Origin: Craterostigma plantagineum
Lineage: Eukaryota; Streptophyta; Magnoliopsida; Lamiales; Linderniaceae
Reading direction: 5' to 3'
Length of the DNA stretch: 64,000 bases
Assembly: GCA_027422505.1 (NCBI GenBank)
Contig: JAPQWV010000310.1
Location: forward strand, 496,001-560,000
The notes under the pieces were generated by a model that searched no databases, had not been told where the DNA came from, and saw nothing but the letters and a program-made list of their open reading frames with translations. A program made the position numbers and the translations under genes. This document shows positions 11,915 through 24,441 of this stretch, piece by piece. Each line of letters begins with the position of its first letter. Positions within the stretch are counted from its first letter, which is position 1.

Positions 11915-14411
11915 TGTGGCGACCCTACTTCCTAATTAGAATAGTTGGCGGATTTCCGCAACAGAAGTCGCGGGGGACCCGATTTATTAAAAACTTTTAA
12001 TAAAATAATTTACATTTCATATCAAAGGTCGGGTTTTACAAAAAGCGTCATTTTTACACACCGGGCCGAAGCCCCAAAATCTAACCCGACTAAACTAAAC
12101 TACGCCTCTCCACAGGTCGCGTCCCATGTACCGCTCCGCTCTCAAAAGCCCGTGGAGTCACCGCCGCCAGCCCGCCTACAGCTAATCCTGACACCCATCG
12201 GTGTCGGGCGCAGTCTCACCTATAAAATAAAACCCTGAGCAAAAACGCCCAGTAGGTGGCAGTAAAAACATGCAATGCATATGCGTGCGTGCACTCAACC
12301 CAATCCCATGTCCTCACACATGAAATATGCACGCTCGACCTATCTCACGTCTCATCACATATCAGGGCCCTAGGCTAGACTCGGCACCCACGCGCGCATG
12401 GCAAGGTACGCCATAATCATGCGGTAGCCCACGCCGGCCTCGCCGGGTCGCTCCCTCCGCACACAATCTCAACCCGACGGTGTTACACCGTAGTGTAACT
12501 CCCCGAGTAGTCTACCACTACCCGGGTAGACAGGAATCTCTCATCTGTCTGCCGTCCCTGAGCCAATAAAATATCGGTGGTGTACACCTCGGGTGGCTCA
12601 ATCCCGAGTAGATGGGTGTCGCAAACCCCCTCTCCCACCAGGTGCCCTATCGAGTCTAGACCTGACTACCAACATCGGTAACTCTACCCCACTCATCCGA
12701 CACCATAAGGCGTCTCCGTACAAATACGGTACAACAATCTCTCACACGTGTATGTTGTGATATGCACATACAAACAATCACATGAACACATCACACGTTT
12801 CATAAATTCGTAAATTGTAGAACTTAGTAAAATATTATACTTTATTAAAACCCGATACTAGGCCAATGGTTTGAAATTCCAAAAATAATATTTTTATAAT
12901 TTAAAATATGGGTTGACCCGAAAATATATGTTATAGTACGAAAATATTTTATTTAAAACTGATTTGAGCTTAAAACCATTTATTTAAAACATTTGGATAC
13001 TGTTTTAGGGTTTTCGGTAAAAAGTCGGGCGATTTAAGTTACGCAGTAGAAAAATGATTTCGATATTTCAAGATGTCGAGAGGTGTATTTAAGGGAAATG
13101 TCGACATAGAATTCGGTATTAGAAAGATCTCGACATTTCAAACAAATCCCGACATTTTTGGAACAGTTCTCGACATTTACATTTATTTAGAATGTCTCGA
13201 CATTTTGTTGTATAAAAGAACTCGACATTTATGACTCTTCGACATCTTTTACAGCTTTCGACATTTTTCAAAAAAAAATCGTCTCGACATTTATATTATT
13301 TCGACCTTCTAAAACAGTTTTCGACATTTGTATAAGATATCGACATTTTTGGTATATCTCGACATTTCTATTATATCGACATTTTACAATGATTTCGACA
13401 TCTTACCATGAACTCAACATTTGTAAATGATTTCGACATTTTCAGAAATAATGACCTCGACATTTTAATAGGATCTCGACATTTTATATTATATCGACAT
13501 TTTACAATGATTTCGACATTTTTCAGAAATTCAAACATGTTCTTCGTCACATACACGTCGATCGAATCATCCATCTCATGAACTCATATATTGAGTTCGG
13601 AATCACGTCAAAACACATTTATAGCATACCACGAAAATTATCAAAACCATAAAACTTAAAGTATAAATTCGAATGGCCTTCCAAATCGAATTCTAATAAT
13701 TCTACGGGATGAAATACGCTTTTAAAAATAGGGTTTGTAGGGGTATAAACCACCTACCTATCCTCCAAGCTTAATTTGGATTAATTTCTTGAATTGAGGA
13801 TCGACTTGAGCTCACCACAACTCGGCTCCACTTGTTTCGGCCGAAACCTATTTTGCTCTAACCTCAATTAATCCTTTAAACCATGTGAAATAATAAGTTC
13901 ATTAGCTTAGGGAGGGGATTCTTACCACCTTAAGCTCGTTGGAATACTTCCTAGGTTGAAAGTCGACTTGAGCTTGCAAAGAGAATTCCTATTTTCTTCT
14001 TTCTTCCTCACGTGGTTTGAAGGTATGGAAATGAGGTTTTTATTTTCCTTTTGCCTCTATCTCACGATTTTTCTATTGACCATAATGATTATTTTAAGCT
14101 AAATATCTACTTGTGGTATGGCTCCCATCGTTGCTTTCCCATAAATCAAGGAGCTTTGTTCTTATCTCATATTTTAATTCATTTGGGCCAAGCTTAACAC
14201 TTACTTGGGCTTTTATTTAATTTCATTTAGGCTCTACTATTATTTGGCCTATTTCATCTCTTGGGCTTCCTAGCCTTCTCGGCCCATTTAATTCCCTCGG
14301 CCCAAATTAATATTTTCGGTTCGCTCCGAAAATTCGGTTTCGTTCGAAAATAACCTTTATTAATTTCGAATGTTACAAAAGTAATCCCGTATTAATTTTA
14401 CGGGTGTTACA
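11915..14411 (-). mobile_element. 3' LTR of the gypsy element
   Basis: The 2497-bp LTR is at the 3' end because the element reads on the minus strand. It differs from the other LTR by C/T near 12246, T/A near 12817 and length changes in short A runs and near 14329. Short ORFs inside, such as 11945-12238, recur in the other LTR and are not genes. Confidence 0.93.
13060..13520 (+). repeat. Irregular CGACATTT array inside the gypsy LTR
   Basis: About 20 copies of (T/C/A)TCGACATTT occur at irregular 12-30 bp spacing, separated by A/T-rich filler. Some are degenerate (CGACATCT, CAACATTT, CGACCTT). On the coding strand the word is AAATGTCGA. The same array is at about 20245-20705 in the other LTR. 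A single TCGGGCGATTT lies beside it at 13026. Confidence 0.9.
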
Positions 14412-14427
14412 TCCTCCCCCCCTTACA
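14412..14427 (-). other. Polypurine tract of the gypsy element
   Basis: On the minus strand this reads TGTAAGGGGGGGAGGA directly before the 3' LTR, the expected plus-strand primer position. Confidence 0.85.
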
Positions 14428-14446
14428 GAAATTTCGTCCCCGAAAT

Positions 14447-17400
14447 TTAAGTCGTCGTAAACAACTCGGGGTACTTTTCTCTCATCTCATCTTCTCGCTC
14501 CCAAGTGGCTTCCTCCATTGTTTGGTTCCGCCACAAGACCTTCACTAGGGGGATATTCTTGTTTCGTAGTCGCTTCACCTCGTGCATTAAAATCTCTACC
14601 GGTTTTTCTTCATAGCTTAGGTCCGGTCTCAATTGTTGATGAAGCGTCTCACTTCGCAGCACATGGCTCGGATCTGGAACGTACTTCCGTAACGTAGATA
14701 CGTGGAAGACGTCATGGACTTGTGCTAGTGAAGTAGGCAGTTCTAGCTGGTATGCTACTTCACCGACCCTTTTCAAAATATGGAAGGGGCCTATGTACCT
14801 CGGACTTAGCTTTCCTTTTCGTCCGAAACGCTTAACACCCTTCATAGGTGATATCTTAAGAAAGACTTGATCACCTTCTTCGAATTCTAACGGCCTCCGT
14901 CTCTTATCAGCGTAATTCTTCTGACGACTTTGAGCCGTCTGCATCCTCTCCCGAATCTTACTAACAGCTTCGGTCATCTCACGAACCATTTCAGGACCTA
15001 ATAACGTCTTCTCGCCGATTTCATCCCAATGTACTGGGGATCGGCATTTACGTCCATACAAGGCTTCGTAAGGTGCCATCCCGATCGTCGCTTGAAAGCT
15101 GTTGTTGTACGAAAATTCGATCAATGGGAGGTACTTACTCCAGCTTCCTCGGAAATCCAGAACACACGCCCTTAACATATCTTCGAGCGTCTGGATCGTC
15201 CTTTCCGATTGTCCGTCCGTCTGGGGATGATAGGCTGAACTAAATGATAGTTTGGTCCCTAAAGCCTTCTGTAAGCTCCCCCAGAATTGAGATAGAAATC
15301 TTGAATCGCGATCGGAAGCGATCGACATCGGAATCCCATGTAGTCTCACTATTTCTTGAATGTATATCTCTGCGAACTTCTCCATGGGATAAGTTTGGTT
15401 GATCGGTAGAAAGTGGGCAGATTTCGTTAATCTATCAACGACTACCCAAATTGCATCATGTCCTTTCACCGTTTTGGGTAATCCGACTACGAAGTCCATG
15501 GTTATGTGGTCCCACTTCCACTCGGGAACCGTCAACGGTTGTAGCATTCCTGCCGGCCTTTGATGTTCTGCTTTGATCTGCTGGCAAGTCAGACATCGAC
15601 TTACGAATGCAGCAACATCTCTTTTCATTCCAGGCCACCAGTAATTCATCCGCAAATCTCGATACATCTTCGTTGCTCCAGGATGCACCGAGTAGATCGT
15701 CGTATGTGCCTCTGTCATCAACGTTCGGCGAATTTCTTCATCTTTAGGCACGTACAAACGATTTCTGAATCGTAAGCTCCCGTCTTCTCGGAATTCGAAC
15801 TCCGACGGAACATATCCATCTTGTCCACCCCGAATTTTCAGGTATAATTCATCTTTCTTTTGTGCGTTGATGATTCGATCTAACAGCGTCGGTTTGAGAG
15901 TCAACGCTGCCAATCTCTTTTCAATCTCCCCGAAGTGAATTACTTCAACTCCGAGTTGGCACAATTCGGTATTCACAGCTTTCCGGCTCAACGCGTCTGC
16001 GACCACGTTAGCTTTTCCTGGATGATAGTTAATCACACAGTCGTAGTCCTTTACTAGTTCGAGCCATCGTCGTTGCCTCATATTTAACTCCTTTTGTGTG
16101 AAGAAGTACTTCAGGCTCTTGTGATCTGTAAAGATCTCGCACCTTTCTCCGTACAGATAGTGTCGCCAGATTTTAAGGGCAAACACTACTGCGGCGAGTT
16201 CAAGGTCGTGGGTGGGATAATTCTTCTCGTACGGTTTCAACTGTCGGGAGGCGTAAGCGATTACTCTCCCGTTCTGCATTAACACGCACCCCAAGCCGTG
16301 CTTCGAGGCGTCACTATACACCGAAAATCCTTCAGTGCCCGACGGTATTGCTAAGACTGGAGCAGTCGTCAGTCTCTTCTTCAACTCCTGAAAACTGTGC
16401 TCGCACTGTTCAGTCCATTTGAACGAGACATTTTTCTTTGTCAGGTTTGTGAGCGTTGAGGCAATGCTGGAGAAGTCTCTGATAAACTTCCGGTAATATC
16501 CAGCAAGCCCGAGAAAACTCCTTACTTCAGTGGGAGTGGTCGGTCGTGGCCAATTTTCTATCGCTTCAATTTTGCTGGGGTCCACCGCAATCCCGCTCCC
16601 CGAAATGATGTGCCCCAGAAATGCCACTTGTTCCAACCAGAATTCACATTTCTTAAATTTAGCGAACAACTGTTTCTCCCGAAGGATTCCAAGGACCGTC
16701 CTCAGATGTTCCTCGTGTTCCTCCTTCGTCTTCGAGTATACGAGGATATCGTCGATAAATACGATAACGAAACGGTCTAGGAACTCCTTAAATACTCGGT
16801 TCATCAGATCCATGAAAGCAGCAGGAGCATTCGTTAGCCCGAATGGCATGACCAAGAATTCGTAGTGGCCGTACCTCGTGCTGAACGCAGTTTTCGGAAC
16901 ATCCTTTTCACGGATTTTCAACTGATGATAACCGGAACGCAGGTCGATCTTTGAGAACACCGTTGCCCCTTGTAATTGATCGAATAAATCATCTATCCTC
17001 GGCAACGGGTATTTGTTCTTTATCGTGATCTTATTAAGTTCACGATAGTCTATACATAATCTCATCGATCCGTCTTTCTTCTTTACGAAAAGTACCGGGG
17101 CTCCCCAGGGCGAGAAACTGGGTTGAATGAAACCCTTCTGCAATAATTCTTCCAGTTGCTCTTTCAATTCCCGCAGTTCATTCGGTGCTAGTCGATACGG
17201 GGCTTTAGAAATAGGGGCAGCTCCGGGCACAAGATCGATTACGAATTCTATTTCCCGATTCGGCGGTAATCCCGGGAGATCCTCGGGAAACACATCGGGA
17301 TACTCCTTTATTATAGGAACTTCCTCTAGTTTTGGCTGAGGGGGTTCTTCGGCTTTTACCGCAAAGACCAGAAATGCTTCGCAACCCGTGTTTACGAGTC

Positions 17401-18940
17401 GCTGAGCTTTCAAGGCAGAAATCCTAGGGATTGATTTATTGTTCGTCTTTCCCGAAAATTCAAACTCGCCTCCCTCGGTCGATTCAAACCTAACTATTTT
17501 CTTCGCACAGTCAATGATTGCTCCGTACTTCGAGAGCCAATCCATCCCGAATATGATGTCGTAATCATTCATCGGGATCACTATCAAATCTACATTCAAT
17601 TCCCGACCCTCAATTCTCACGGGACAGTTTTCTACTACTAAGTTCGTCCTAGTTGGATCTCCGTGGGGTAGGGAAACTATGTAGTTGCACGAAGAATGGG
17701 TGGGATATATTCCCGCCCGGGTCACAAAACTGGCCGACACAAACGAATGTGTGGCTCCGGAGTCAATCAGAATGGAAGATGGTACGTGAAAGATATTCAA
17801 CGTACCAGTCACTACGGCTGGATTCGCCTCCGCCTCCTCGTTTGTCATTGTGAAAACCCTCGCAGATACGGGTGGAGGTCGAATCGGTTTCTGTGGTTGA
17901 TTCTGTGGTAGAGGCTGACCCTTCGTGCAGTTCCATGCTATATGTCCGGTCTCTCCACACCGAAAGCATTGAAGGCTCTGTCCCGTCCGAGGTCCGTAGC
18001 AGACGCCAAAGTGGTTCCGCCCGCATTGTTGGCATTGGGGCGCCGGGTTCGGTGGTCGATTAGGGACGTTGGTCGGTCCCTGATAAGTGTTCGGGCGCCA
18101 CATCGGCTGACCCGCTCGATTTCCTCTATTCTTCGGGCCCTTGCCGAAGAATGGGCGTTTCTGACTGCTTCCGCCTTGCTGAGCCTCCCTCTTTCGGTTT
18201 ACTTCCTGAGCTTCTCTTACTACTCCTTCTGCCTGCTCAGCAATTAAGGCCCGTTCTGTTGCCTGACGAAATTCCAGCTGGCGCACACCTGCCACGCTGA
18301 GGTCTCGGTAGAATTCGGGTTTCAGTCCCCGAAGGAATCTCGTAACTTTGAGAGCGTTCGTTGCTACGAGATGAGGAGCGAAGCGGGATAACTCCTCGAA
18401 CTTGCGAATGTATTCTGCAACTGGCATTCGCCCTTGTTTCAGGTTCATGAATTCGTACATCCGCTGCTCTTGGTCATGAGTAGTGAAGTACTTTTCGTAG
18501 AACAATTCTCTGAAACGCTCCCAAGTCATGGTTGCAGGATCTTCCAACACCTTCACCGTGTTCCACCAGAATCGTGCACTTCCCCGAAGTAGGGAAACGG
18601 CACACAGCACTTTCTCGTTGTTCGGCACGCGGCTATACACAAACAGATCTTCTATAGTGCCGATCCAGTCCTCGGCCACCGCAGGGTTGGCGGCCTCGGT
18701 AAAATTTGGGGGATTCAATTTGCGGAACCTCTCCCCGATGATTTCCACACGATCGGGTTGTGGGGAGGAATGGTGCTCAGATGAGCTCCGGTGATTGATC
18801 AAGTTATTGATCTGGTCTGACTGGCGCTGTATTAATTCAGTCAGCCGTCGAATGGTCTCGTGTTCAGGAGTCGGGGACTCAGGTTCGTCCCGTCGACTCG
18901 TTTCTCCTACAAAATCTCGTCTAGGTCTACCCCTCGACAT
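14447..18940 (-). CDS. Intact Ty3/gypsy Gag-Pol polyprotein with C-terminal chromodomain, 1497 aa
   Basis: One open frame from ATG at 18940, about 140 bp after the primer site. Gag occupies roughly residues 80-250. A partial zinc knuckle (C303, C306, H310, C314) is followed by a canonical CX2CX4HX4C knuckle at 325-338. Aspartic protease LIDSGATH is at 391-398. Reverse transcriptase spans about 600-780 with the catalytic FIDD at 728-731. RNase H follows with D877, E914 and D939. The integrase zinc-binding residues are H1079, H1086, C1116 and C1119, and the catalytic triad is D1149, D1210, E1246 with 35 residues between the last two. About 1446-1494 is a chromodomain-like tail ([14 protein letters not shown]). 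RT before integrase is the gypsy order. All recognised catalytic residues are present, so the product may be functional. Confidence 0.95.
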   Translation of the reverse strand: MSRGRPRRDFVGETSRRDEPESPTPEHETIRRLTELIQRQSDQINNLINHRSSSEHHSSPQPDRVEIIGERFRKLNPPNFTEAANPAVAEDWIGTIEDLFVYSRVPNNEKVLCAVSLLRGSARFWWNTVKVLEDPATMTWERFRELFYEKYFTTHDQEQRMYEFMNLKQGRMPVAEYIRKFEELSRFAPHLVATNALKVTRFLRGLKPEFYRDLSVAGVRQLEFRQATERALIAEQAEGVVREAQEVNRKREAQQGGSSQKRPFFGKGPKNRGNRAGQPMWRPNTYQGPTNVPNRPPNPAPQCQQCGRNHFGVCYGPRTGQSLQCFRCGETGHIAWNCTKGQPLPQNQPQKPIRPPPVSARVFTMTNEEAEANPAVVTGTLNIFHVPSSILIDSGATHSFVSASFVTRAGIYPTHSSCNYIVSLPHGDPTRTNLVVENCPVRIEGRELNVDLIVIPMNDYDIIFGMDWLSKYGAIIDCAKKIVRFESTEGGEFEFSGKTNNKSIPRISALKAQRLVNTGCEAFLVFAVKAEEPPQPKLEEVPIIKEYPDVFPEDLPGLPPNREIEFVIDLVPGAAPISKAPYRLAPNELRELKEQLEELLQKGFIQPSFSPWGAPVLFVKKKDGSMRLCIDYRELNKITIKNKYPLPRIDDLFDQLQGATVFSKIDLRSGYHQLKIREKDVPKTAFSTRYGHYEFLVMPFGLTNAPAAFMDLMNRVFKEFLDRFVIVFIDDILVYSKTKEEHEEHLRTVLGILREKQLFAKFKKCEFWLEQVAFLGHIISGSGIAVDPSKIEAIENWPRPTTPTEVRSFLGLAGYYRKFIRDFSSIASTLTNLTKKNVSFKWTEQCEHSFQELKKRLTTAPVLAIPSGTEGFSVYSDASKHGLGCVLMQNGRVIAYASRQLKPYEKNYPTHDLELAAVVFALKIWRHYLYGERCEIFTDHKSLKYFFTQKELNMRQRRWLELVKDYDCVINYHPGKANVVADALSRKAVNTELCQLGVEVIHFGEIEKRLAALTLKPTLLDRIINAQKKDELYLKIRGGQDGYVPSEFEFREDGSLRFRNRLYVPKDEEIRRTLMTEAHTTIYSVHPGATKMYRDLRMNYWWPGMKRDVAAFVSRCLTCQQIKAEHQRPAGMLQPLTVPEWKWDHITMDFVVGLPKTVKGHDAIWVVVDRLTKSAHFLPINQTYPMEKFAEIYIQEIVRLHGIPMSIASDRDSRFLSQFWGSLQKALGTKLSFSSAYHPQTDGQSERTIQTLEDMLRACVLDFRGSWSKYLPLIEFSYNNSFQATIGMAPYEALYGRKCRSPVHWDEIGEKTLLGPEMVREMTEAVSKIRERMQTAQSRQKNYADKRRRPLEFEEGDQVFLKISPMKGVKRFGRKGKLSPRYIGPFHILKRVGEVAYQLELPTSLAQVHDVFHVSTLRKYVPDPSHVLRSETLHQQLRPDLSYEEKPVEILMHEVKRLRNKNIPLVKVLWRNQTMEEATWEREDEMREKYPELFTTT

Positions 18941-19080
18941 TCTCGAATACTAGATAGCACATATAAACAACCACATATCAGCTCACATAATCACATTAGC
19001 ACACAACACTTACAGGCGAGGCTGGTTCTCCCGGCTTCTGAGCGGCGGTACATGGACAGTCTTCAGAACCTAAAACCTAA

Positions 19081-19093
19081 CGCTCTGATACCA
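19081..19093 (-). other. Primer binding site of the gypsy element
   Basis: On the minus strand TGGTATCAGAGCG lies two bases inside the 5' LTR. It matches the complement of plant initiator methionine tRNA over 12-13 bases. Confidence 0.92.
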
Positions 19094-19095
19094 CC

Positions 19096-21598
19096 TGTGG
19101 CGACCCTACTTCCTAATTAGAATAGTTGGCGGATTTCCGCAACAGAAGTCGCGGGGGACCCGATTTATTAAAAACTTTTAATAAAATAATTTACATTTCA
19201 TATCAAAGGTCGGGTTTTACAAAAAGCGTCATTTTTACACACCGGGCCGAAGCCCCAAAATCTAACCCGACTAAACTAAACTACGCCTCTCCACAGGTCG
19301 CGTCCCATGTACCGCTCCGCTCTCAAAAGCCCGTGGAGTCACCGCCGCCAGCCCGCCTACAGCTAATCCTGACACCCATCGGTGTCGGGCGCAGTCTCAC
19401 CTATAAAATAAAACCCTGAGCAAAAATGCCCAGTAGGTGGCAGTAAAAACATGCAATGCATATGCGTGCGTGCACTCAACCCAATCCCATGTCCTCACAC
19501 ATGAAATATGCACGCTCGACCTATCTCACGTCTCATCACATATCAGGGCCCTAGGCTAGACTCGGCACCCACGCGCGCATGGCAAGGTACGCCATAATCA
19601 TGCGGTAGCCCACGCCGGCCTCGCCGGGTCGCTCCCTCCGCACACAATCTCAACCCGACGGTGTTACACCGTAGTGTAACTCCCCGAGTAGTCTACCACT
19701 ACCCGGGTAGACAGGAATCTCTCATCTGTCTGCCGTCCCTGAGCCAATAAAATATCGGTGGTGTACACCTCGGGTGGCTCAATCCCGAGTAGATGGGTGT
19801 CGCAAACCCCCTCTCCCACCAGGTGCCCTATCGAGTCTAGACCTGACTACCAACATCGGTAACTCTACCCCACTCATCCGACACCATAAGGCGTCTCCGT
19901 ACAAATACGGTACAACAATCTCTCACACGTGTATGTTGTGATATGCACATACAAAACAATCACATGAACACATCACACGTTTCATAAATTCGTAAATAGT
20001 AGAACTTAGTAAAATATTATACTTTATTAAAACCCGATACTAGGCCAATGGTTTGAAATTCCAAAAATAATATTTTTATAATTTAAAATATGGGTTGACC
20101 CGAAAATATATGTTATAGTACGAAAATATTTTATTTAAAACTGATTTGAGCTTAAAACCATTTATTTAAAACATTTGGATACTGTTTTAGGGTTTTCGGT
20201 AAAAAGTCGGGCGATTTAAGTTACGCAGTAGAAAAATGATTTCGATATTTCAAGATGTCGAGAGGTGTATTTAAGGGAAATGTCGACATAGAATTCGGTA
20301 TTAGAAAGATCTCGACATTTCAAACAAATCCCGACATTTTTGGAACAGTTCTCGACATTTACATTTATTTAGAATGTCTCGACATTTTGTTGTATAAAAG
20401 AACTCGACATTTATGACTCTTCGACATCTTTTACAGCTTTCGACATTTTTCAAAAAAAAAAAATCGTCTCGACATTTATATTATTTCGACCTTCTAAAAC
20501 AGTTTTCGACATTTGTATAAGATATCGACATTTTTGGTATATCTCGACATTTCTATTATATCGACATTTTACAATGATTTCGACATCTTACCATGAACTC
20601 AACATTTGTAAATGATTTCGACATTTTCAGAAATAATGACCTCGACATTTTAATAGGATCTCGACATTTTATATTATATCGACATTTTACAATGATTTCG
20701 ACATTTTTCAGAAATTCAAACATGTTCTTCGTCACATACACGTCGATCGAATCATCCATCTCATGAACTCATATATTGAGTTCGGAATCACGTCAAAACA
20801 CATTTATAGCATACCACGAAAATTATCAAAACCATAAAACTTAAAAGTATAAATTCGAATGGCCTTCCAAATCGAATTCTAATAATTCTACGGGATGAAA
20901 TACGCTTTTAAAAATAGGGTTTGTAGGGGTATAAACCACCTACCTATCCTCCAAGCTTAATTTGGATTAATTTCTTGAATTGAGGATCGACTTGAGCTCA
21001 CCACAACTCGGCTCCACTTGTTTCGGCCGAAACCTATTTTGCTCTAACCTCAATTAATCCTTTAAACCATGTGAAATAATAAGTTCATTAGCTTAGGGAG
21101 GGGATTCTTACCACCTTAAGCTCGTTGGAATACTTCCTAGGTTGAAAGTCGACTTGAGCTTGCAAAGAGAATTCCTATTTTCTTCTTTCTTCCTCACGTG
21201 GTTTGAAGGTATGGAAATGAGGTTTTTATTTTCCTTTTGCCTCTATCTCACGATTTTTCTATTGACCATAATGATTATTTTAAGCTAAATATCTACTTGT
21301 GGTATGGCTCCCATCGTTGCTTTCCCATAAATCAAGGAGCTTTGTTCTTATCTCATATTTTAATTCATTTGGGCCAAGCTTAACACTTACTTGGGCTTTT
21401 ATTTAATTTCATTTAGGCTCTACTATTATTTGGCCTATTTCATCTCTTGGGCTTCCTAGCCTTCTCGGCCCATTTAATTCCCTCGGCCCAAATTAATATT
21501 TTCGGTTCGCTCTCGAAAATTCGGTTTCGTTCGAAAATAACCTTTATTAATTTCGAATGTTACAAAAGTAATCCCGTATTAATTTTACGGGTGTTACA
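19096..21598 (-). mobile_element. 5' LTR of the gypsy element
   Basis: The 2503-bp promoter-bearing LTR is six bases longer than its partner because of one extra base at each of three sites and three extra A residues near 20452. Its CGACATTT array is at about 20245-20705. It ends at the GTGAC target duplication. Confidence 0.93.
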
Positions 21599-21603
21599 GT
21601 GAC

Positions 21604-21950
21604 CTATATAGGTCTTGGCCGTGACACTCGGCAGCGCCCTCCTCTGCCGCTAGTCACGGCCGTGACGTCTATGTCGTGGGCCGTGACAGAATCGGGCGGT
21701 TTTTTTTTAACCCGTAAGCGTCACGGTCGTGACGGCTTAAGCAGTTGGCCGTGACACGAGGCAGTGTGCCTCTGGAGGTTGTCACGGCCGTGACTGCTTA
21801 AGCAGTTGGCCGTGACATGAGGCAGTGAGTGCCTCTGGGGGTTGTCACTGCCGTGACTGCTTAAGCAGTTGGCCGTGTCACGAGGCAGTGTGTGCCTCTG
21901 GAGGTTGTCACGGCCGTGACTGCTTAAGCAGTTGGCCGTGACTCTTTTTT
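21604..21950. repeat. Tandem array of nested perfect palindromes
   Basis: Four units of about 61-64 bp start near 21720. Each carries GTCACGGCCGTGAC (perfect 14-bp palindrome) joined to ACTGCTTAAGCAGT (another perfect 14-bp palindrome), then TTGGCCGTGACACGAGGCAG and TGCCTCTGGAGGTT. Upstream at 21604-21700 are further GGCCGTGAC half sites and a CCTATATAGG palindrome. A single unit half lies left of the gypsy insertion at 11901-11914, so the array predates that insertion. It lies between the pol and env-like genes of the Athila-like element. A 78-codon frame through it is only the repeat translated. Confidence 0.9.
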
Positions 21951-22030
21951 TAGACATAATTGAAAATACCTGGGTTGCCTCCCAAGAAGCGCTTACTTTA
22001 CCGTCTGTAGCCGGACGTCTCGTTGTTCGC

Positions 22031-23339
22031 TCAAGTTTGGAAGTCCAGGTACAACACTTCCTTCTCGGTCACGTCTTCCTCGCCTGCGTGATAGTGCTTC
22101 AATCTATGGCCGTTCACCTTAAAAGTACCCTGCTTCATACCTGTAATCTCAACAGTGCCGTAAGGGAAAATACGGTAACAGTGAACGGTCCTGACCAGCG
22201 TGATGTAAGCTTGCCAGGAAAAAGCCTAAGTCGAGAGTTAAAAAGAAGGACTTGGTCCCCTCCTGAAACTCTCGCCTTTGCCTAATCTTTTTATCATGAT
22301 TGGCTTTGGAGCGTTCCTATACATGCGGGCGTTATCGTATAAGCCGATAAGCGCCACTCGTCTAACACGTTGATTTGGAGTTGCCGCTTTCCGCCGGCGT
22401 TCCCCAAATCAAGATCCAAGGACTTGATGGTCCAATATGCCTTATGCTCTATTTCTACGGGAAGATGACATGCTTTCCCATAGACTAATCTATATGGTGT
22501 AGTGCCTATAGGTGTTTTATATGCAGTCATATATGCCCAAAGTGCATCATTCAACTTATTTGCCCACTCCCTACGGTTTCCCTCTATGGTCTTCTCTAGA
22601 ATGCGTTTCAACTCACGGTTCACTACTTCGACTTGACCACTAGCTTGGGGGTGGTACGGGGTGGATAGGCTATGTCTAACACCGTAACGTTCTAAAGTAC
22701 GTGCAAACTGAGTGTTACAAAAGTGAGTGCCTCGATCACTAATAATGCACCTAGGTGCCCCAAAATGTGAAAACAATGCTCGCAAAAATCTAACGACTAC
22801 CCTAGCGTCGTTCGTGGGTAAGGCTTGCGCCTCGGCCCACTTAGACACATAATCAACGGCTACTAGGATGTACTTATTGCTGTACGAGCTAGGAAATGGA
22901 CCCATAAAATCTATGCCCCATACATCGAATATCTCGCATACCAAAATGAAATTCTGAGGCATTTTGTCGCGTTTCGAGAGATTACCTGCGCGCTGACACT
23001 GATCACAAGTGTCAACGTACCTTTGGGCGTCCTTGAAGATCGTGGGCCAGTAAAATCCACTCTCCAACACCTTCTGAGCGGTTCTGTTGGCCGCGTAGTG
23101 CCCTCCCGTCGGTCCGTTGTGGCAATGCCTGAGAATCTGCGTCATTTCTGGGGCAGCAACGCATCGTCCGATCACCTGGTCTGCACATCTCTTGAAAAGA
23201 TACGGGTCTTCCCAAAAGTAGTACGTCAGATCAGAAAAGAATTTCTTCTTTTGCTGGCTGGTGTACTCCTTTGGTAGGACCCTTGCAACGAGATAGTTAG
23301 CATCGCCCTTTGGATGGGGTGATTGATCATCGACGGGGA
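22031..23339 (-). pseudogene. Athila-type pol, integrase and C-terminal part, frameshifted
   Basis: Read on the minus strand, the frame enters from the truncated side at 23339 and continues through [15 protein letters not shown], the integrase zinc-binding region ([10 protein letters not shown] .. CDQC) and a catalytic core with [18 protein letters not shown] and [11 protein letters not shown] supplying D, D and E. It continues through [15 protein letters not shown], typical of Athila integrases. Near 22315 a two-base insertion breaks the frame. The tail resumes in another frame (a [11 protein letters not shown] segment) and, after at least one more shift, ends in VLYLDFQT and TGA at 22031. 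Reverse transcriptase and RNase H are missing. It belongs with the env-like ORF at 9590-10939. The upstream end is replaced by LINE sequence near 23340. Confidence 0.88.
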
Positions 23340-24036
23340 TTATGACTACAAAGTCGGCGAGGGAAGCGATTCGATTCAGACGGGAACTAGTATGTTGGGG
23401 TACCCTATTTGGAGGGCCACTGAAGCTACCACGTCATGATGTCATCCTCTGGCTAGGGATACAAGATCGGTTGGCGACTACAGATAAGCCTTGGGTTGCT
23501 CAGAGGGCGGGTACGCCTGCGTGTATCCTCTGTGACGAGCTGCATTACGAGACGGTTCAGCACCGCTTTTTCGATTGTGCATATTCACGCAGGTGTCTTC
23601 GGTTGCTGAGGAGACGTATTCGATGGTTGTGGCCGTTTAGTGAGTGGAGATAGGGTATTCGGTGGGCGGCGACCAGATGGCGAGGGCGACATCTTGTTCA
23701 CGCGGCGTATAGACATGTGCTAGCGTCACTTGTCTACCATATCTGGCAGGCGAGGAACAGGCGCTGGAAGGAAGCAACTACTACGTCCCCCGATCGGCTT
23801 GTTGGTTGTGTGCTTACGCTGGCCACCATGAGTATTAGTGGAATTTCTACTAAGTATGATCTTCAGCGTTTAGCTATACGACGACTTTGGAGAGTTGCAT
23901 GTTAGATAGTAGGGATGCTTCCCATTTGAGTTGTACCCAGTAGCCTGTTACTGGTTGATTGTGCGGAGTACCGCTCCCACTCATCTTGTATTCTTTTCCT
24001 TCTATCTATATATACAGGACTTTATACCAAAAAAAA
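23340..24036 (+). mobile_element. 5'-truncated L1-type LINE, ORF2 C-terminus and poly(A) tail
   Basis: The frame from 23342 encodes a zf-RVT-like module typical of plant LINE reverse-transcriptase C-termini: [16 protein letters not shown], then a CILC..H..C cluster. An in-frame TAG at 23651-23653 interrupts it; the same frame resumes through LVYHIWQARN and ends at 23905. A 3' untranslated region of about 120 bp follows and ends in eight A residues at 24029-24036. Everything 5' of the zf-RVT module is missing. I found no target duplication, so the left edge may be a deletion junction rather than a normal 5' truncation. Confidence 0.85.
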
Positions 24037-24441
24037 CAACAGCCTAAGCAACCCGGCTCTTAGCCAAAATTGACAACACCATTGTTGTTCTGACCCCAAC
24101 AGTCTCCCAACCTCGATTCACTAACGACACACATCCCACAAACGATGACCTCATAAGCGGCTTCCTCTCATGGGACACAAACCAAACGCCCAAAACACCA
24201 TTCATCTCCCCGAATTCTGCGCTAAAGACACACCTCAACCCTGGCGGACGCTGTTCTTCATAGTCAACAAGTGCTTCTCTCCTAAGCACACTGGGTCAGA
24301 CCGCTGCAACCGCCAGGGACAAGCCAACCCCACCAGCCAAGTTTAGGTCTAGGACAAGCTGCATCCCCATGCGCAAACAGAAGAGAAAATCGGAAGGGGA
24401 TGACGACAGTAGCAAGCAGGAACGACGCACGAAACAGAAAC
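24037..24441 (+). pseudogene. Fragment of a retroelement accessory ORF (third copy)
   Basis: It is almost the same as 29624-30025 and its copy at 48591-48992, with about nine small differences. It starts exactly after the LINE poly(A) and ends exactly at the GAAAC before the solo LTR. A lost base near 24169 and other indels break the frame relative to copy A. Confidence 0.88.

Larger units (their letters stand above)
11915..21598 (-). mobile_element. Complete chromovirus-like Ty3/gypsy retrotransposon
   Basis: A complete minus-strand element of 9684 bp. Two LTRs (11915-14411, 19096-21598) read TGTAACACCCG..GGTCGCCACA on the minus strand. The target duplication GTGAC is at 11910-11914 and 21599-21603. 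It has a primer site, polypurine tract and one open gag-pol frame. The LTRs differ by two substitutions and four small indels that I noticed, so insertion is recent. It sits in the palindrome array of the Athila-like element. The integrase carries a C-terminal chromodomain-like tail, suggesting the Tekay/Del group. Confidence 0.95.

Noticed and set aside
11945..12238. 97-codon frame present twice (also 19126-19419)
   Set aside because: It is part of the two gypsy LTRs, in antisense orientation, and not conserved as a protein as far as I can tell.
13060..13520. CRISPR-like spacing of short repeats
   Set aside because: The repeat word is 8-10 bp with irregular gaps, inside a plant LTR. No cas genes or true direct repeats of CRISPR length occur.
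21721..21957. 78-codon minus-strand frame with internal peptide repeats
   Set aside because: It is the palindrome array translated. The repeats are fully explained at the DNA level.
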